DNA of 64,000 bases from assembly GCA_900149785.2 (NCBI GenBank), contig FSSI02000005.1, positions 89,690 to 153,689 on the forward strand, read 5' to 3'. The stretch's first letter is position 1. The number at the start of each line of letters is the position of its first letter. The position numbers and the translations under genes are program-made. This document shows positions 32,557 to 41,431 of this stretch, in pieces. The stretch is from Sodalinema lacuna_A. GTDB lineage: Bacteria; Cyanobacteriota; Cyanobacteriia; Cyanobacteriales; Geitlerinemataceae. Below the pieces are notes generated by a model that was not told the origin of the DNA, did no database searches, and worked only from the letters and a program-made list of their open reading frames with translations.

Positions 32557-33798
32557 ATGAAAATTTTAGTCTTGAATGCCGGATCGAGTTCCCAGAAAAG
32601 CTGTTTATATGAGGTTCCCGAGGCGGCCTTTCCTGAAACACCTGCCGAACCGATTTGGGAGGCGATGGTGGATTGGGGGGCGACTCCTGATTATGGCAGC
32701 TTAAGCGTGGCAGCCAACGGCACTCACCAAGAGAGACATCTGCCCACCGACGCCCCCAGTCGCGGCTTGGAGGAGGTGTTAGGAACTCTGGTGCAGGGGG
32801 AGACTCAGGTGTTAGGCAGCTTGTCTGAGATTGCGATCGTGGGCCATCGGGTGGTTCATGGGGGCGATCGCTATTCCCAGGCCACCTTCGTCACCGAAGC
32901 GGTGAAGGAGACGATTGAGCGCTTGATTCCCCTGGCCCCCAATCATAATCCGGCCCATTTAGAAGAAATCTTAGCCGTCGAGGCCGTGTTAGGGGACATT
33001 CCCCAGGTGGCGGTGTTTGATACGGCCTTCCATACCTCGATTCCAGCGGCGGCGGCCACCTATCCCATTCCCTATGAGTGGTTTGACAAGGGGATTCGCC
33101 GCTATGGGTTTCATGGTATTAGTCACCGCTATTGTGCGCAGCGAGCGGCGGCCCTGGCGGGGAAACCTCTGGAGTCGTTGCGGATGATTACGGCTCATCT
33201 GGGCAATGGTGCGTCTCTGGCGGCGATTCGCGAGGGCAAAAGTATCAATACCAGCATGGGATTTACTCCCTTGGAGGGGTTGATGATGGGAACTCGCAGT
33301 GGTTCGATTGATCCGGCCATTCCTCTGTATTTGCTGAAGGAAACCGGGTTAGATGCCCAGGGCGTGGATCGATTGCTGAATAAGGAATCGGGGTTGAAGG
33401 GGATTTTTGGTCCCTCGGGGGATTTACGGGAGATTTTACAGGCCCGAGCGGCGGGGAACCGTCGTGCGGCGTTGGCCTTTGAGATGTATGTGGGACGACT
33501 TCAAGGGGCGATCGCCGCCTTGATTCCCCAGTTAGGCGGCTTGGATCTGTTGGCGTTCACGGCTGGGGTGGGGGAGAACTCCTCGGCGGTGCGAGAGGCG
33601 ACTTGTGCGGGGCTGACGTTTTTGGGCTTAGAGTTAGATGCGGCGCGTCATGAGTCTTCGGGCCAGGATTGGCAAATGTCTAGCCCTAACTCCTCGGTGC
33701 AGGTGTGGGTGATTCACGCTCAGGAGGATTGGGCGATCGCCCGCGACTGTTGGCAATTGGCCCAGAGTCATAGAAAAGGCTATTCTAACGAGACTTAG
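32557..33798 (+). CDS. ackA: Acetate kinase
   Basis: A 413-residue ASKHA-fold kinase that interconverts acetyl phosphate plus ADP with acetate plus ATP. Motifs: VLNAGSSSQKS at the N-terminus, VVHGGDRY, TAFHTSIP, HLGNGASLAAI and FTAGVGENS. The start at 32557 (MKILVLNAG) gives the family N-terminus; an upstream in-frame start 30 bases earlier adds an unsupported cysteine-containing extension. It lies 42 bases after pyk on the same strand and uses the product of the divergent phosphoketolase. No pta gene is in the window. Confidence 0.95.
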   Translation: MKILVLNAGSSSQKSCLYEVPEAAFPETPAEPIWEAMVDWGATPDYGSLSVAANGTHQERHLPTDAPSRGLEEVLGTLVQGETQVLGSLSEIAIVGHRVVHGGDRYSQATFVTEAVKETIERLIPLAPNHNPAHLEEILAVEAVLGDIPQVAVFDTAFHTSIPAAAATYPIPYEWFDKGIRRYGFHGISHRYCAQRAAALAGKPLESLRMITAHLGNGASLAAIREGKSINTSMGFTPLEGLMMGTRSGSIDPAIPLYLLKETGLDAQGVDRLLNKESGLKGIFGPSGDLREILQARAAGNRRAALAFEMYVGRLQGAIAALIPQLGGLDLLAFTAGVGENSSAVREATCAGLTFLGLELDAARHESSGQDWQMSSPNSSVQVWVIHAQEDWAIARDCWQLAQSHRKGYSNET

Positions 33799-33829
33799 AG
33801 ATTGTCTCACTTGCTAGAAAGCCAAGACT

Positions 33830-34120
33830 ATGAGCAAAACTGAAGGCGTGCGCCAGTTAGTCCAACAGATCCTGGATTGTTTCACCTCTCCCCCCGATGA
33901 AGACTTGATCGACCACGTCTGTATGGCGATCGAAGCCAATCCCCAATGGTCTGCCCAATACCATCGCCTGACCGAAGAGTTAGGCTCTCAGGCCACCGTT
34001 AACAACTGGATTGGCCGCTACGTCAAAGAACTCTCGGGGTCAAAAAGTGGGCGATCGCATCCCTCCAAAAGCAGCCTCACCAAGTCCTATCGAAAACTGA
34101 TTATCCCCGAATCGGACTAG
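33830..34120 (+). CDS. Conserved hypothetical protein, 96 residues
   Basis: A soluble small protein: a helical N-terminal two thirds (VRQLVQQILDCF, LIDHVCMAIEANPQWSAQYHRLTEEL, VNNWIGRYVKEL) and a basic Ser/Lys-rich tail (GRSHPSKSSLTKSYRKL). I recognise no domain. It follows ackA by 31 bases on the same strand and may be the last gene of the ldh operon. Helical content with a basic tail would allow nucleic-acid or partner binding, but this is only a guess. Confidence 0.65.
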   Translation: MSKTEGVRQLVQQILDCFTSPPDEDLIDHVCMAIEANPQWSAQYHRLTEELGSQATVNNWIGRYVKELSGSKSGRSHPSKSSLTKSYRKLIIPESD

Positions 34121-34141
34121 CCGCCCAACACCCCTCCAGAT

Positions 34142-36439
34142 TCAATTAACCGCTTCACTCATATAACGGCGCCAAAGTTCTGCCGCATGGCTACTACTGC
34201 CGTAGGTGGGGCTATTATCATCATTGCCTAACCAAACCCCCGTCACTAAGGAGCCATCGGGGATATAGCCAATAAACCACAAATCTACCGCGAAATCGGT
34301 GGTTCCTGTTTTTCCCACTTCTCCCGCCCCGAAAGCGGCGGCTGTCCCCGTTCCTGACTGCACGACGCCGCGCAATAGGTCAGTCATGATCCCGGCCACC
34401 TCTGGCGACAACACCCGTTGGTTCATCGGTTCTTGCTGGGTATAGTCATAAATCACCCGACAGGTTTGGAAATCATTGGCATCCTCACAATCGCTGCTAT
34501 CGAGGATGCGGCGAATGGCATGACCTCGGTTCCAACGGCCCTGATTGGCTAAAATGCCGTAGGCGGCCGTAATTTCTAAGACGCTGACTTCACTTTGACC
34601 TAAGGCTAGGCCAGGAACTGGATCTAACTCAGAGCGAATTCCCAAGCGTTGGGCGAGCTTGACAACATTGGTTAATCCGGCTTCTCGGGCCACCCGGATG
34701 GCCACCACATTCTCGGATTGGGCCATTCCCTGATACATATTGATATCGCCCCCACTGCGTTCACAGGGGCGATAGGATTGACCTTGCCAGGTGAGGGGTT
34801 GGCAGGAAAACACCGTTGAGGGGCTGATACCTTGATCGAGGGCGGTGGCGTAGGGAAAGACTTTGAAGGTTGAACCGGGTTGTCGTCGGGCTTGGGTGGC
34901 CCGGTTATATTGACTGCTACGATAGTCAACGCCTCCGGTTAGGGCGACGATTTCGCCACTGCGATAGTCCAACGAGACGATCGCCCCCTGGGAGAAGCCG
35001 ACCTGGCCGCCAAGGCTGCGAACATAGGTTTGTAAGCTGTTTTCGGCTTGCTGCTGGAGCTCCTGATCGAGTCCAGTTTCGACGATGAAGTTGCCTTCTC
35101 GGGCAAGTTCGGCCCCAAGGAGCTGCTCAAGTTCAACGAAGACATAATCGTAGAAATACGGCGCAACGGTGCTTTCGAGGATTTCTTTGGCTTCGGGGTT
35201 GATTTCGATGCGCGATCGCCGGGCGCGATCGGCTTCTTCCTGAGAGATTTTGCCCAAGGCCCGCATCCGCTCAATGACCCGATTACGATATTGAACCGCC
35301 AATTCGTAGTTCTGAATGGGATTAAAGCGATTGGGAGCGGGCAAAATCCCCGCTAGGGTGGCGGCTTCTGAGAGACTCAACTCTTGAGTCGATTTATCAA
35401 AATAGAAGCGGGCCGCATCTTCAAAGCCATAGAGATCAATGCCTAGGAAGACCTGATTGAGATACGTCAGCAGCAGATCATCTTTGCTATAGAAGGTTTC
35501 GAGTTTGAGGGCAACGACCATCTCCCGGATTTTTCGTGCGGCTGAATCGTCGGTTCCTACATAATCCCGATAGAGACTGCGGGAGAGTTGTTGAGTGACG
35601 GTACTGGCTCCCTCACGGATGCCTCCACCTCGTAGGTTCGTCACCAAGGCCCGCAAAATGCCGATGGGATCGACCCCTAAGTGCCAATAGAAACGACTAT
35701 CTTCCGAGGCGATGACGGCATCGGGGAGATACTCGCCAAAGTCGGACAGTTGCCGATGTTCGATATGGGTCGTGCTGTAGGGTTCCCGTAGGGGCCGCTC
35801 GGCGTCACGGGAATAGACAATGGTGGGGCCGGTGATGGAGCGGGGGAGGGGGCGAACGGTAAATTTTTGCCATTCGGCCAGTATTAATAGAGTCGCGAGG
35901 CCACAGACTCCCGAGACGCCGTAGAGACTCCAACGAAAGCCTCGCACGTACCAGGGGGGAGGATCGTAAAACTGCACGCGCACGGCATCGGCGAGATCCG
36001 GCGGTCCCAGGGTGAGGATATCGCCATGTTGCAGTTGTAGTTTGCGTAAACGGCGTTTGCCAATGTAAATGCCGTTGGTGGAGCCTTCGTCACGTAGGGT
36101 GAAGTGACGCTTACCCTGGCGGCTATCTCGCGTTAGGGAGAGGTGGGTTTTGCTGACGAGGGGGGTGGGAACCACCATGTCACATTGGGACGATCGCCCC
36201 AGAAGATAGCGATCGCCCACGAGGGGATAGACGTGGGCCGTCTCCTCGTGACTCGGCTGCACCCAAAGTTCCGCGACTCGGGCTTTGGGCTTCAGGGCCA
36301 GTTGTCCGAAGTTGACTTTGGCATGAAGCTGCTTGGCTACTTGGGTGACGTTCCCCAGAAAGGTTTGGGGTTGACTCGGCGGCGGGTCCGTCTCTGGCCT
36401 TGAGGGTTGGCGATCGTGGGGAGGCTTTGGTGAAGTCAC
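34142..36439 (-). CDS. Class A penicillin-binding protein with N-terminal FHA domain
   Basis: A 765-residue bifunctional peptidoglycan synthase. Order: Pro-rich start, cytosolic FHA domain (about 70-150, with LLGRSSQCDMVV and STNGIYIG), TM helix (about 170-188), GT51 glycosyltransferase (Glu246 in ASEDSRFYWH, TVTQQLSR), and transpeptidase with PGSTFK (SxxK), SENV (SxN) and KTGTTD. All catalytic motifs are present. The FHA domain should bind phosphothreonine proteins, tying wall synthesis to a Ser/Thr kinase; no kinase is in the window. It is convergent with the ackA operon. Confidence 0.93.
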   Translation of the reverse strand: MTSPKPPHDRQPSRPETDPPPSQPQTFLGNVTQVAKQLHAKVNFGQLALKPKARVAELWVQPSHEETAHVYPLVGDRYLLGRSSQCDMVVPTPLVSKTHLSLTRDSRQGKRHFTLRDEGSTNGIYIGKRRLRKLQLQHGDILTLGPPDLADAVRVQFYDPPPWYVRGFRWSLYGVSGVCGLATLLILAEWQKFTVRPLPRSITGPTIVYSRDAERPLREPYSTTHIEHRQLSDFGEYLPDAVIASEDSRFYWHLGVDPIGILRALVTNLRGGGIREGASTVTQQLSRSLYRDYVGTDDSAARKIREMVVALKLETFYSKDDLLLTYLNQVFLGIDLYGFEDAARFYFDKSTQELSLSEAATLAGILPAPNRFNPIQNYELAVQYRNRVIERMRALGKISQEEADRARRSRIEINPEAKEILESTVAPYFYDYVFVELEQLLGAELAREGNFIVETGLDQELQQQAENSLQTYVRSLGGQVGFSQGAIVSLDYRSGEIVALTGGVDYRSSQYNRATQARRQPGSTFKVFPYATALDQGISPSTVFSCQPLTWQGQSYRPCERSGGDINMYQGMAQSENVVAIRVAREAGLTNVVKLAQRLGIRSELDPVPGLALGQSEVSVLEITAAYGILANQGRWNRGHAIRRILDSSDCEDANDFQTCRVIYDYTQQEPMNQRVLSPEVAGIMTDLLRGVVQSGTGTAAAFGAGEVGKTGTTDFAVDLWFIGYIPDGSLVTGVWLGNDDNSPTYGSSSHAAELWRRYMSEAVN

Positions 36440-36947
36440 AGGCGAATCAGGACAGGTTCACAAAAAGGACAAACAAAAGATAAACATCTGGCTCTCTTCT
36501 CTCGCTCTATTGTGACATCGACCTTTCTCCGTTGCAGCCTGACTTGGATTTAGCATGACACAAGTTATTGCATCTTTTAACTACACACCTGTGATTTTGT
36601 CAACCCTTAATCTCGTAAAATTTTGTGTATAAATCCGGTGCAAGTTCAGCCCGAATCAAGGCTTTGAGCGGCAAAATCCAAACAGATTCCACCTGTATGA
36701 GCCGCCCAATCAACAGTTCAGCCATTTTTGTGTTTCTGAGAACTTGACCCATTTACGTCACAAATGATAACATTTTGAAAACATTTGTTATAAAAAATGC
36801 GACGCGCCAGGGGGAATCCCACAGCGCAGTGATCATCCCGAACCCAACTCGGGGTGAGTTCTCTTGTGGATATTTAATCCTGGCTTTTATGACTCGGAGC
36901 GTCTGATGGGACGTTGACGAGCCTTATCAGGGAAAGGGGATCGAGTT
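36440..36947. other. Intergenic region upstream of the OmpR-type regulator
   Basis: No gene is seen here. It carries a small hairpin CCCGA-ACCCAAC-TCGGG at about 36838-36854 and AT-rich stretches (36575-36640 and 36760-36800) that are plausible promoter regions for the two divergent genes. AAGGGG lies just before the TTG start of the regulator. Confidence 0.4.
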
Positions 36948-37688
36948 TTGAAAAAGTCAAAAGCAAAAATCCTAGTGGTTGATGATGACGCGGCAATTCG
37001 ACAAATGTTGGATCTGCGCCTGTCGATGGCCGGCTATGATGTCGAAACGGTCGCCAATGGCCAGGATGCTCTGGATTTCTTCGAGGCAGACGGAGCGGAT
37101 TTAGTGGTCTTGGATGTCATGTTACCTCAGGTCAACGGCTTTGAGGTCTGTCGGCAATTGCGCCGAGACTCGGGTATCCCAGTGGTGATGCTCTCGGCTC
37201 TTGGAGATATCAAAGATCGCATTGCCGGACTCGAAGCCGGGGCCGATGACTATCTTGTTAAACCCTTTAGTCCCCGAGAACTCGAAGCTCGCATCGAAAG
37301 TATACTACGGCGACTGCGAGATCCGGCCGCGGCCCGCTTTGTGGCCCCGGGAACCCTAGAAATTGGGGCGATTCGCCTCGATACCAATCGCCAACAGGTG
37401 TACAAGGGACCCCATCGCATTGCTCTGACCTATACGGAGTTTAAACTGCTTGAACTCCTGTTTGAACAAGCGGGGGAACCGGTCTCGCGGGCTGATATCT
37501 TAGAGACACTCTGGGGCTATGCGCCCACACGCCAAGCGGATTTACGGGTGATTGATGTCTATGTGGCTCGGTTACGCTCGAAGATTGAGGAAGATCCCAG
37601 AAACCCCGAATTGATTTTGACGATTCGGGGCTTTGGTTATGTGGCCCAGCGTCGGATCTCTCAATCTCAGTTAGCGGTTGACAATTAG
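36948..37688 (+). CDS. OmpR-family two-component response regulator (RpaB-like)
   Basis: A 246-residue regulator. Receiver domain: KILVVDDDAAIRQML, phospho-acceptor Asp56 in VVLDVMLP, and Lys in LVKPFSPRE. The C-terminal winged helix has LTYTEFKLLELLFEQAGE and IDVYVARLRSKIEEDP. The text is closest to cyanobacterial RpaB/Ycf27, but differences in several usually invariant stretches make a paralogue as likely. It starts with TTG, preceded by AAAGGGG at good spacing. No partner kinase lies nearby; RpaB-type regulators are served by distant NblS/Hik33. Confidence 0.88.
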   Translation: MKKSKAKILVVDDDAAIRQMLDLRLSMAGYDVETVANGQDALDFFEADGADLVVLDVMLPQVNGFEVCRQLRRDSGIPVVMLSALGDIKDRIAGLEAGADDYLVKPFSPRELEARIESILRRLRDPAAARFVAPGTLEIGAIRLDTNRQQVYKGPHRIALTYTEFKLLELLFEQAGEPVSRADILETLWGYAPTRQADLRVIDVYVARLRSKIEEDPRNPELILTIRGFGYVAQRRISQSQLAVDN

Positions 37689-37712
37689 CAGTTGACAATT
37701 AGCGGTTGACAG
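37671..37712. repeat. 14-bp tandem repeat over the regulator stop codon
   Basis: TTAGCGGTTGACAA is repeated at 37671, 37685 and 37699 with one or two changes. The first copy encodes the last residues of the regulator and the stop (TAG) falls in the second, so slippage here could alter the C-terminus. Confidence 0.85.
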
Positions 37713-37723
37713 TTAAGTTGGGT

Positions 37724-38203
37724 CTAAGATTCGGGTTCAGGCTGTCGCCAGGCCAGGATCAGCAAACAGATAATGCCGATGTTGATGGCCACATCGGCTA
37801 GGTTAAAGATGGGGAAGTTGATAAAGGGAATAATCGGCAAATGCAGGAAATCGACCACTTCTCCCCAGAGGAAACGGTCAATGCCGTTGCCGACGGCCCC
37901 ACTGAGGATACAGCCATAGCCGAGTTGTTCCCAAAGACTCAGGTGGGGACCCGATAGGGCAACGGCCATCAATCCTAGACTCACCGCCAGAGAGAGCCAT
38001 TTGAGCCAGTCGCTGCCTTCAAAGAGACTAAAGGCGGCGCCGGTATTGGTCACGTAGGTGAAATGGAAGACATTAGGGATGATGGGTTGGGTTTGGCCGA
38101 GGCTGAAGTGAGCCAACACCCACCGCTTGCTGAGATAGTCGAGCGCAACGCCAATCAGGGCAATGAGCCAAAATCCCAGATTCTTGAACGGTTGTCTGTG
38201 CAT
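37724..38203 (-). CDS. lspA: Lipoprotein signal peptidase (signal peptidase II)
   Basis: A 159-residue, four-helix aspartyl protease that cleaves prolipoprotein signal peptides. The catalytic aspartates are in GNGIDRFLWGEVVDF and FNLADVAIN, and the N-terminal DYLSKRW motif is present. It lies just downstream of pyrR (15-base gap) on the same strand, so the two are probably cotranscribed. Confidence 0.93.
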   Translation of the reverse strand: MHRQPFKNLGFWLIALIGVALDYLSKRWVLAHFSLGQTQPIIPNVFHFTYVTNTGAAFSLFEGSDWLKWLSLAVSLGLMAVALSGPHLSLWEQLGYGCILSGAVGNGIDRFLWGEVVDFLHLPIIPFINFPIFNLADVAINIGIICLLILAWRQPEPES

Positions 38204-38218
38204 TGATTGTCTGTGCAG

Positions 38219-38773
38219 TTAAGAGATGTCCCCATGATCGATGGGTTTGAGCAGTTCGACCGCATCACGACCATCCCAATCGTCGACCCAGAATTTTACT
38301 TGTTCGTCTTTGGAGGTGGGAAGGGTTTTGCCGGTAAAATCGGGATGAATCGGCAGTTGTCGATGGCCGCGATCGACTAAAACCGCTAACCAAATTGCCT
38401 CAGGCCGACCGTATTCTTGCACGGCATTCAAGGCGGCCCGAATGGTTCGCCCAGTATAGATAACATCATCGACGAGTAGGGCAATCTTATCGTTGAGATC
38501 GAAGGGAATCTCGGTGCGTTCTGGGGTACGAACGGCAATGCGATCGAGGTCGTCTCGATAAAAGGTGATGTCGAGAGAACCGACGGGAACTCGGACGTTT
38601 TCTAACGCCTCGATCTGTTCGGCCAAGAGATGGGCCAGGGGGACTCCTCGGGAGTGAATCCCAAGTAAGACTAAGCGATCGGGATGACCGGACTTTTCTA
38701 AAATTTGTGACGCTAGACGGGTCAGGGTTCGGCGGATTTCTTCAGCCGAGAGAATTTCCACAACTTTCATCAT
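38219..38773 (-). CDS. pyrR: PyrR: pyr operon regulator / uracil phosphoribosyltransferase
   Basis: A 184-residue type I phosphoribosyltransferase. The PRPP-binding motif LLVDDVIYTGRTIRAA is typical, along with LLGIHSRGVPLA and DITFYRDDL. In Bacillus PyrR binds pyr mRNA; in cyanobacteria pyr genes are scattered and the protein may act only as the enzyme. Two tandem ATGs (38773, 38770) make the exact start uncertain by one residue. Confidence 0.9.
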   Translation of the reverse strand: MMKVVEILSAEEIRRTLTRLASQILEKSGHPDRLVLLGIHSRGVPLAHLLAEQIEALENVRVPVGSLDITFYRDDLDRIAVRTPERTEIPFDLNDKIALLVDDVIYTGRTIRAALNAVQEYGRPEAIWLAVLVDRGHRQLPIHPDFTGKTLPTSKDEQVKFWVDDWDGRDAVELLKPIDHGDIS

Positions 38774-38941
38774 GACAAGATGTCAATGGAGGAGCAAGGG
38801 GGACAGGGTGATGTTATAAGATTAACAGCCATCGGGGGCGAAAGCTTGGGGAAAGCCGAAGGGTTGCGCCTGAGGATTTTAGGCGCAGATTTTGCGTAAC
38901 CGTCTCATCCTCACACCGGCCGGCGAGGTCTTCTTCTTGGA

Positions 38942-39385
38942 CTAAACCACGAAACTTGTTTGGTCTCCCTGGGCCGCTTGCCAACTTCTGGCATCATGGT
39001 ACAAATCCTCTAAGGAGATGCGATCAAGGGCTTGTTTGAGTTTTTGGTGGAGTTGATTCCAGAGGACGAATGTGACCCAATCTTCGGCCAGTTCAGCGTC
39101 GGGATGGTGACGCGGTAAGGGATCTAGGGCTTCACCTACCGCTTCTAAAATATCGCCGAGGCAAATTTGATCGGGCGATCGCGCCAATTGATAGCCTCCC
39201 TGCGCCCCTCGCACAGATTGCACGATCCCCGCCTGTCGCAGTCGAATCAATAACTTTTCTAAATAGGGTGCCGGTAAGTGTTGCCGCTCGGCAATCTCAC
39301 GCACAGAAACGGGGCGATCGCAACCGTTACAACGGAGATCCAACAATGCTTTGACGCTGTAGTGACCTTGGGTCGTTAGTTTCAT
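38942..39385 (-). CDS. Rrf2-family transcriptional regulator
   Basis: A 147-residue winged-helix regulator that begins with the family signature MKLTTQGHYSVKALLDL, then EIAERQHLPAPYLEKLL and the wing VRGAQGGYQLAR. The IscR-type cysteine triad is missing: the loop where it should lie reads ALDPLPRHHPDAELAED, with histidines instead. A 2Fe-2S cluster by the usual ligands is therefore unlikely. It is divergent from cyAbrB; the shared region holds perfect palindromes that could be its operator. Confidence 0.88.
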   Translation of the reverse strand: MKLTTQGHYSVKALLDLRCNGCDRPVSVREIAERQHLPAPYLEKLLIRLRQAGIVQSVRGAQGGYQLARSPDQICLGDILEAVGEALDPLPRHHPDAELAEDWVTFVLWNQLHQKLKQALDRISLEDLYHDARSWQAAQGDQTSFVV

Positions 39386-39480
39386 CTTCGGCAGCAAGAT
39401 TCGCCAGCTTGTCTCTCGGTCGAACGGTCAAGGATTGAGACCCGTCCAGGGACGGAAAACAGCTACGAACGTTGAGAAAA

Positions 39481-39532
39481 TTGATATCAATGTTAGACTT
39501 TTAGTCTAAAGAAACTTCCGTTAAGATACAAT
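39481..39532. promoter_or_regulatory. Palindromic operator candidates between Rrf2 and cyAbrB genes
   Basis: TTGATATCAA (39481-39490) is a perfect 10-bp palindrome. Directly after it, TTAGACT-TTT-AGTCTAA (39493-39509) is a perfect 7-bp inverted repeat. TACAAT (39527-39532) is a likely -10 box for cyAbrB; the second palindrome covers the place of its -35 box, which suggests repression. Confidence 0.5.
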
Positions 39533-39571
39533 AGCGAATAACGGTTGTCTATCGTCTTAGAGAGAAGATTA

Positions 39572-39958
39572 ATGAGTAACACCAATCCAAATGCCTTGAC
39601 CGGAAATGAACTGCTTGACAAAGTGCGAGCCTTGGGAAGTCTGCCCAAAGAGGAAAAAGCCCGAGAATGTGGCTATTACACCGTCACGAAAAATGGTGTA
39701 GAACGAGTCAACATGATGAAATTCCTCAATGCACTCATTGATGCTGAGGGAATTGAACTCGACAGCAAGCAACCCTCCAATGGTCGCGGTGGACGTAGTG
39801 CGAGTTATCGTATTAGTGTGCAGTCGAATGGCAACTTGCTCATCGGTGCCGCCTACACCAAACAGATGGGACTCAACCCAGGGGATGAATTTGAAATTTC
39901 CTTGGGACGCAAACACATTCATCTCAAACAAGTCGGTGCTGAGGATGAAGAACTGTAA
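39572..39958 (+). CDS. cyAbrB-family transcriptional regulator
   Basis: A 128-residue cyanobacterial AbrB-like protein. The N-terminal part has GNELLDKVRALG and the conserved CGYYTVTKNG segment; the AbrB DNA-binding fold is at the C-terminus (GAAYTKQMGLNPGDEFEIS, HIHLKQV), as in this clade. These proteins control carbon/nitrogen balance and hydrogenase genes. Two paralogues exist in most cyanobacteria and I cannot assign which this is. The ATG at 39572 (MSNTNPNAL) is preferred, with AGAGAAGA upstream. The start 27 bases earlier lies in the 5' leader. Confidence 0.9.
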   Translation: MSNTNPNALTGNELLDKVRALGSLPKEEKARECGYYTVTKNGVERVNMMKFLNALIDAEGIELDSKQPSNGRGGRSASYRISVQSNGNLLIGAAYTKQMGLNPGDEFEISLGRKHIHLKQVGAEDEEL

Positions 39959-40477
39959 CGGCGATCGGGCTAAGCTAACATCATAAACCGTCCTGACTCT
40001 CTTGCGTTCCGATGTCCCCAACCCCCGAGTCAGGTGTTGTCAACATTGAGCAGACAGTTATTGAGGTCTCCTGCTAAGCTAGACAAAGCTAAAATGGTCA
40101 TCAATACAGTCCCGTCTTGGCCCCTGAAACAAGCCCTGAGACGGCCCTGGACGTTGGCAAGCTAGCACGGCTAAGCTCAGGTCTGGGGCGATCTGTTTGC
40201 TATAACCGGAACAATCGAGGTTAGGCTAGTGAAGACACAAATTCATTGACTGACCTGCGAACTGACCTGCTAAGGGTTGAGTTGGACTTAGCCGGGTGCG
40301 ACCCTCTCAATCTAGGCATCAACCCGGTAAGCTGAGCTAGATGACCACCGAGTAGGCTGGGTTATCATAGAGCGATTGTCTCCGACTCCCTGAGCTGACT
40401 CGTAAGGCTTACTGACGTTAACCTTGACCTTGACTTGACAGTTGAAGCGCTCTCGCCAACCGAAGCGAAAACCACCC
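39959..40477. other. Intergenic region after cyAbrB with hairpin and short repeats
   Basis: CCTGACTC (39992-39999) and GAGTCAGG (40027-40034) form a perfect 8-bp stem 34 bases after the cyAbrB stop, a probable 3'-end hairpin though with no T-run. Short direct repeats (CTGACCTGC twice near 40246-40268, many AAGCTA/TAAGCT motifs) follow. No gene is visible. Confidence 0.45.
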
Positions 40478-41365
40478 ATGTCTAGCATGAACGACCAATT
40501 CACGGTTCATTTCTGGGGCGTTAGAGGTAGTATTGCCTGTCCTGGACCCGAAACAGTCCGATACGGCGGAAATACGCCTTGTGTTGAGATGCGCGTTGGC
40601 AGTGAGCGCCTTATTTTTGACGGAGGAACGGGCCTACGTGTCCTAGGCCAGAATCTCCTGTCACAAATGCCCATCCAAGCCAGTCTCTTCTTTACGCATA
40701 CCCATTGGGACCATATTCAAGGCTTTCCCTTTTTTATCCCCGCCTTCATCAAAGGGAATACGTTTCATATTTACGGTGCGATCGCCCCCAATGGGGCAAC
40801 CATTGAGCAACGACTCAATGATCAGATGCTGCACCCAAACTTTCCGGTGCCGTTACAAATTATGGGGGCGCAACTGGATTTCAACGATCTTACAGTGGGT
40901 GAGCCGATTCAACTCGGTGAGGTTCGTGTCGAAACGGCCCATCTGAATCATCCAGGAGAGGCCGTTGGCTACCGTGTCAATTGGAAAAACTACGCCGCCG
41001 CCTACATCACCGATACCGAACATTATGGCGATCGCCTCGATCCCAACGTCCTCAAACTCGCTCAGGATGCTGATGTGGTGATTTACGATGCCACCTATAC
41101 CGATGAAGAATATCATCACCCGAAAACGAGCAAGAAAGGCTGGGGACATTCAACCTGGCAAGAAGCCGTCAAAGTGGCCAAAGCTGCCAATGTGAAACGG
41201 CTGGTCATTTTCCATCACGATCCACTCCATAACGATGAATTTCTCGATCAAATGGGGGAACAGGTGAAAGCCGCCTTTAGTAGTAGTCTCCTGGCGCGAG
41301 AAGGAATGACCGTCGTGATTGCGCCCACTCCCGGTGCCTTCATGCCGGCCCATGCTAAAGTTTGA
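40478..41365 (+). CDS. Metallo-beta-lactamase-fold hydrolase
   Basis: A 295-residue MBL-fold protein. The zinc motif FFTHTHWDHIQG (His74, His76, Asp78, His79) is intact; later ligands are in TAHLNHPGEA, YITDTEH and IFHHDPLH. The N-terminus VHFWGVRGSIACPG resembles phosphodiesterase-like subgroups (RNase Z/PhnP side of the fold). The likely substrate is a phosphodiester, possibly a cyclic nucleotide, but this is not shown. The start at 40478 gives the expected N-terminus; an in-frame start 36 bases upstream adds a basic, unsupported stretch. Confidence 0.85.
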   Translation: MSSMNDQFTVHFWGVRGSIACPGPETVRYGGNTPCVEMRVGSERLIFDGGTGLRVLGQNLLSQMPIQASLFFTHTHWDHIQGFPFFIPAFIKGNTFHIYGAIAPNGATIEQRLNDQMLHPNFPVPLQIMGAQLDFNDLTVGEPIQLGEVRVETAHLNHPGEAVGYRVNWKNYAAAYITDTEHYGDRLDPNVLKLAQDADVVIYDATYTDEEYHHPKTSKKGWGHSTWQEAVKVAKAANVKRLVIFHHDPLHNDEFLDQMGEQVKAAFSSSLLAREGMTVVIAPTPGAFMPAHAKV

Positions 41366-41431
41366 TTCAACTGGGAGACCCGTTGCGCCAATCCCGGATA
41401 TTTCGTCGTTCTTGTTTACCGTACAACGCCT

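Noticed and set aside
38879..38930. Yfr1-like sRNA
   Set aside because: ATCCTCACACC resembles the ACTCCTCACAC core, but the core is not exact and the expected short flanking hairpins with a T-run are missing.
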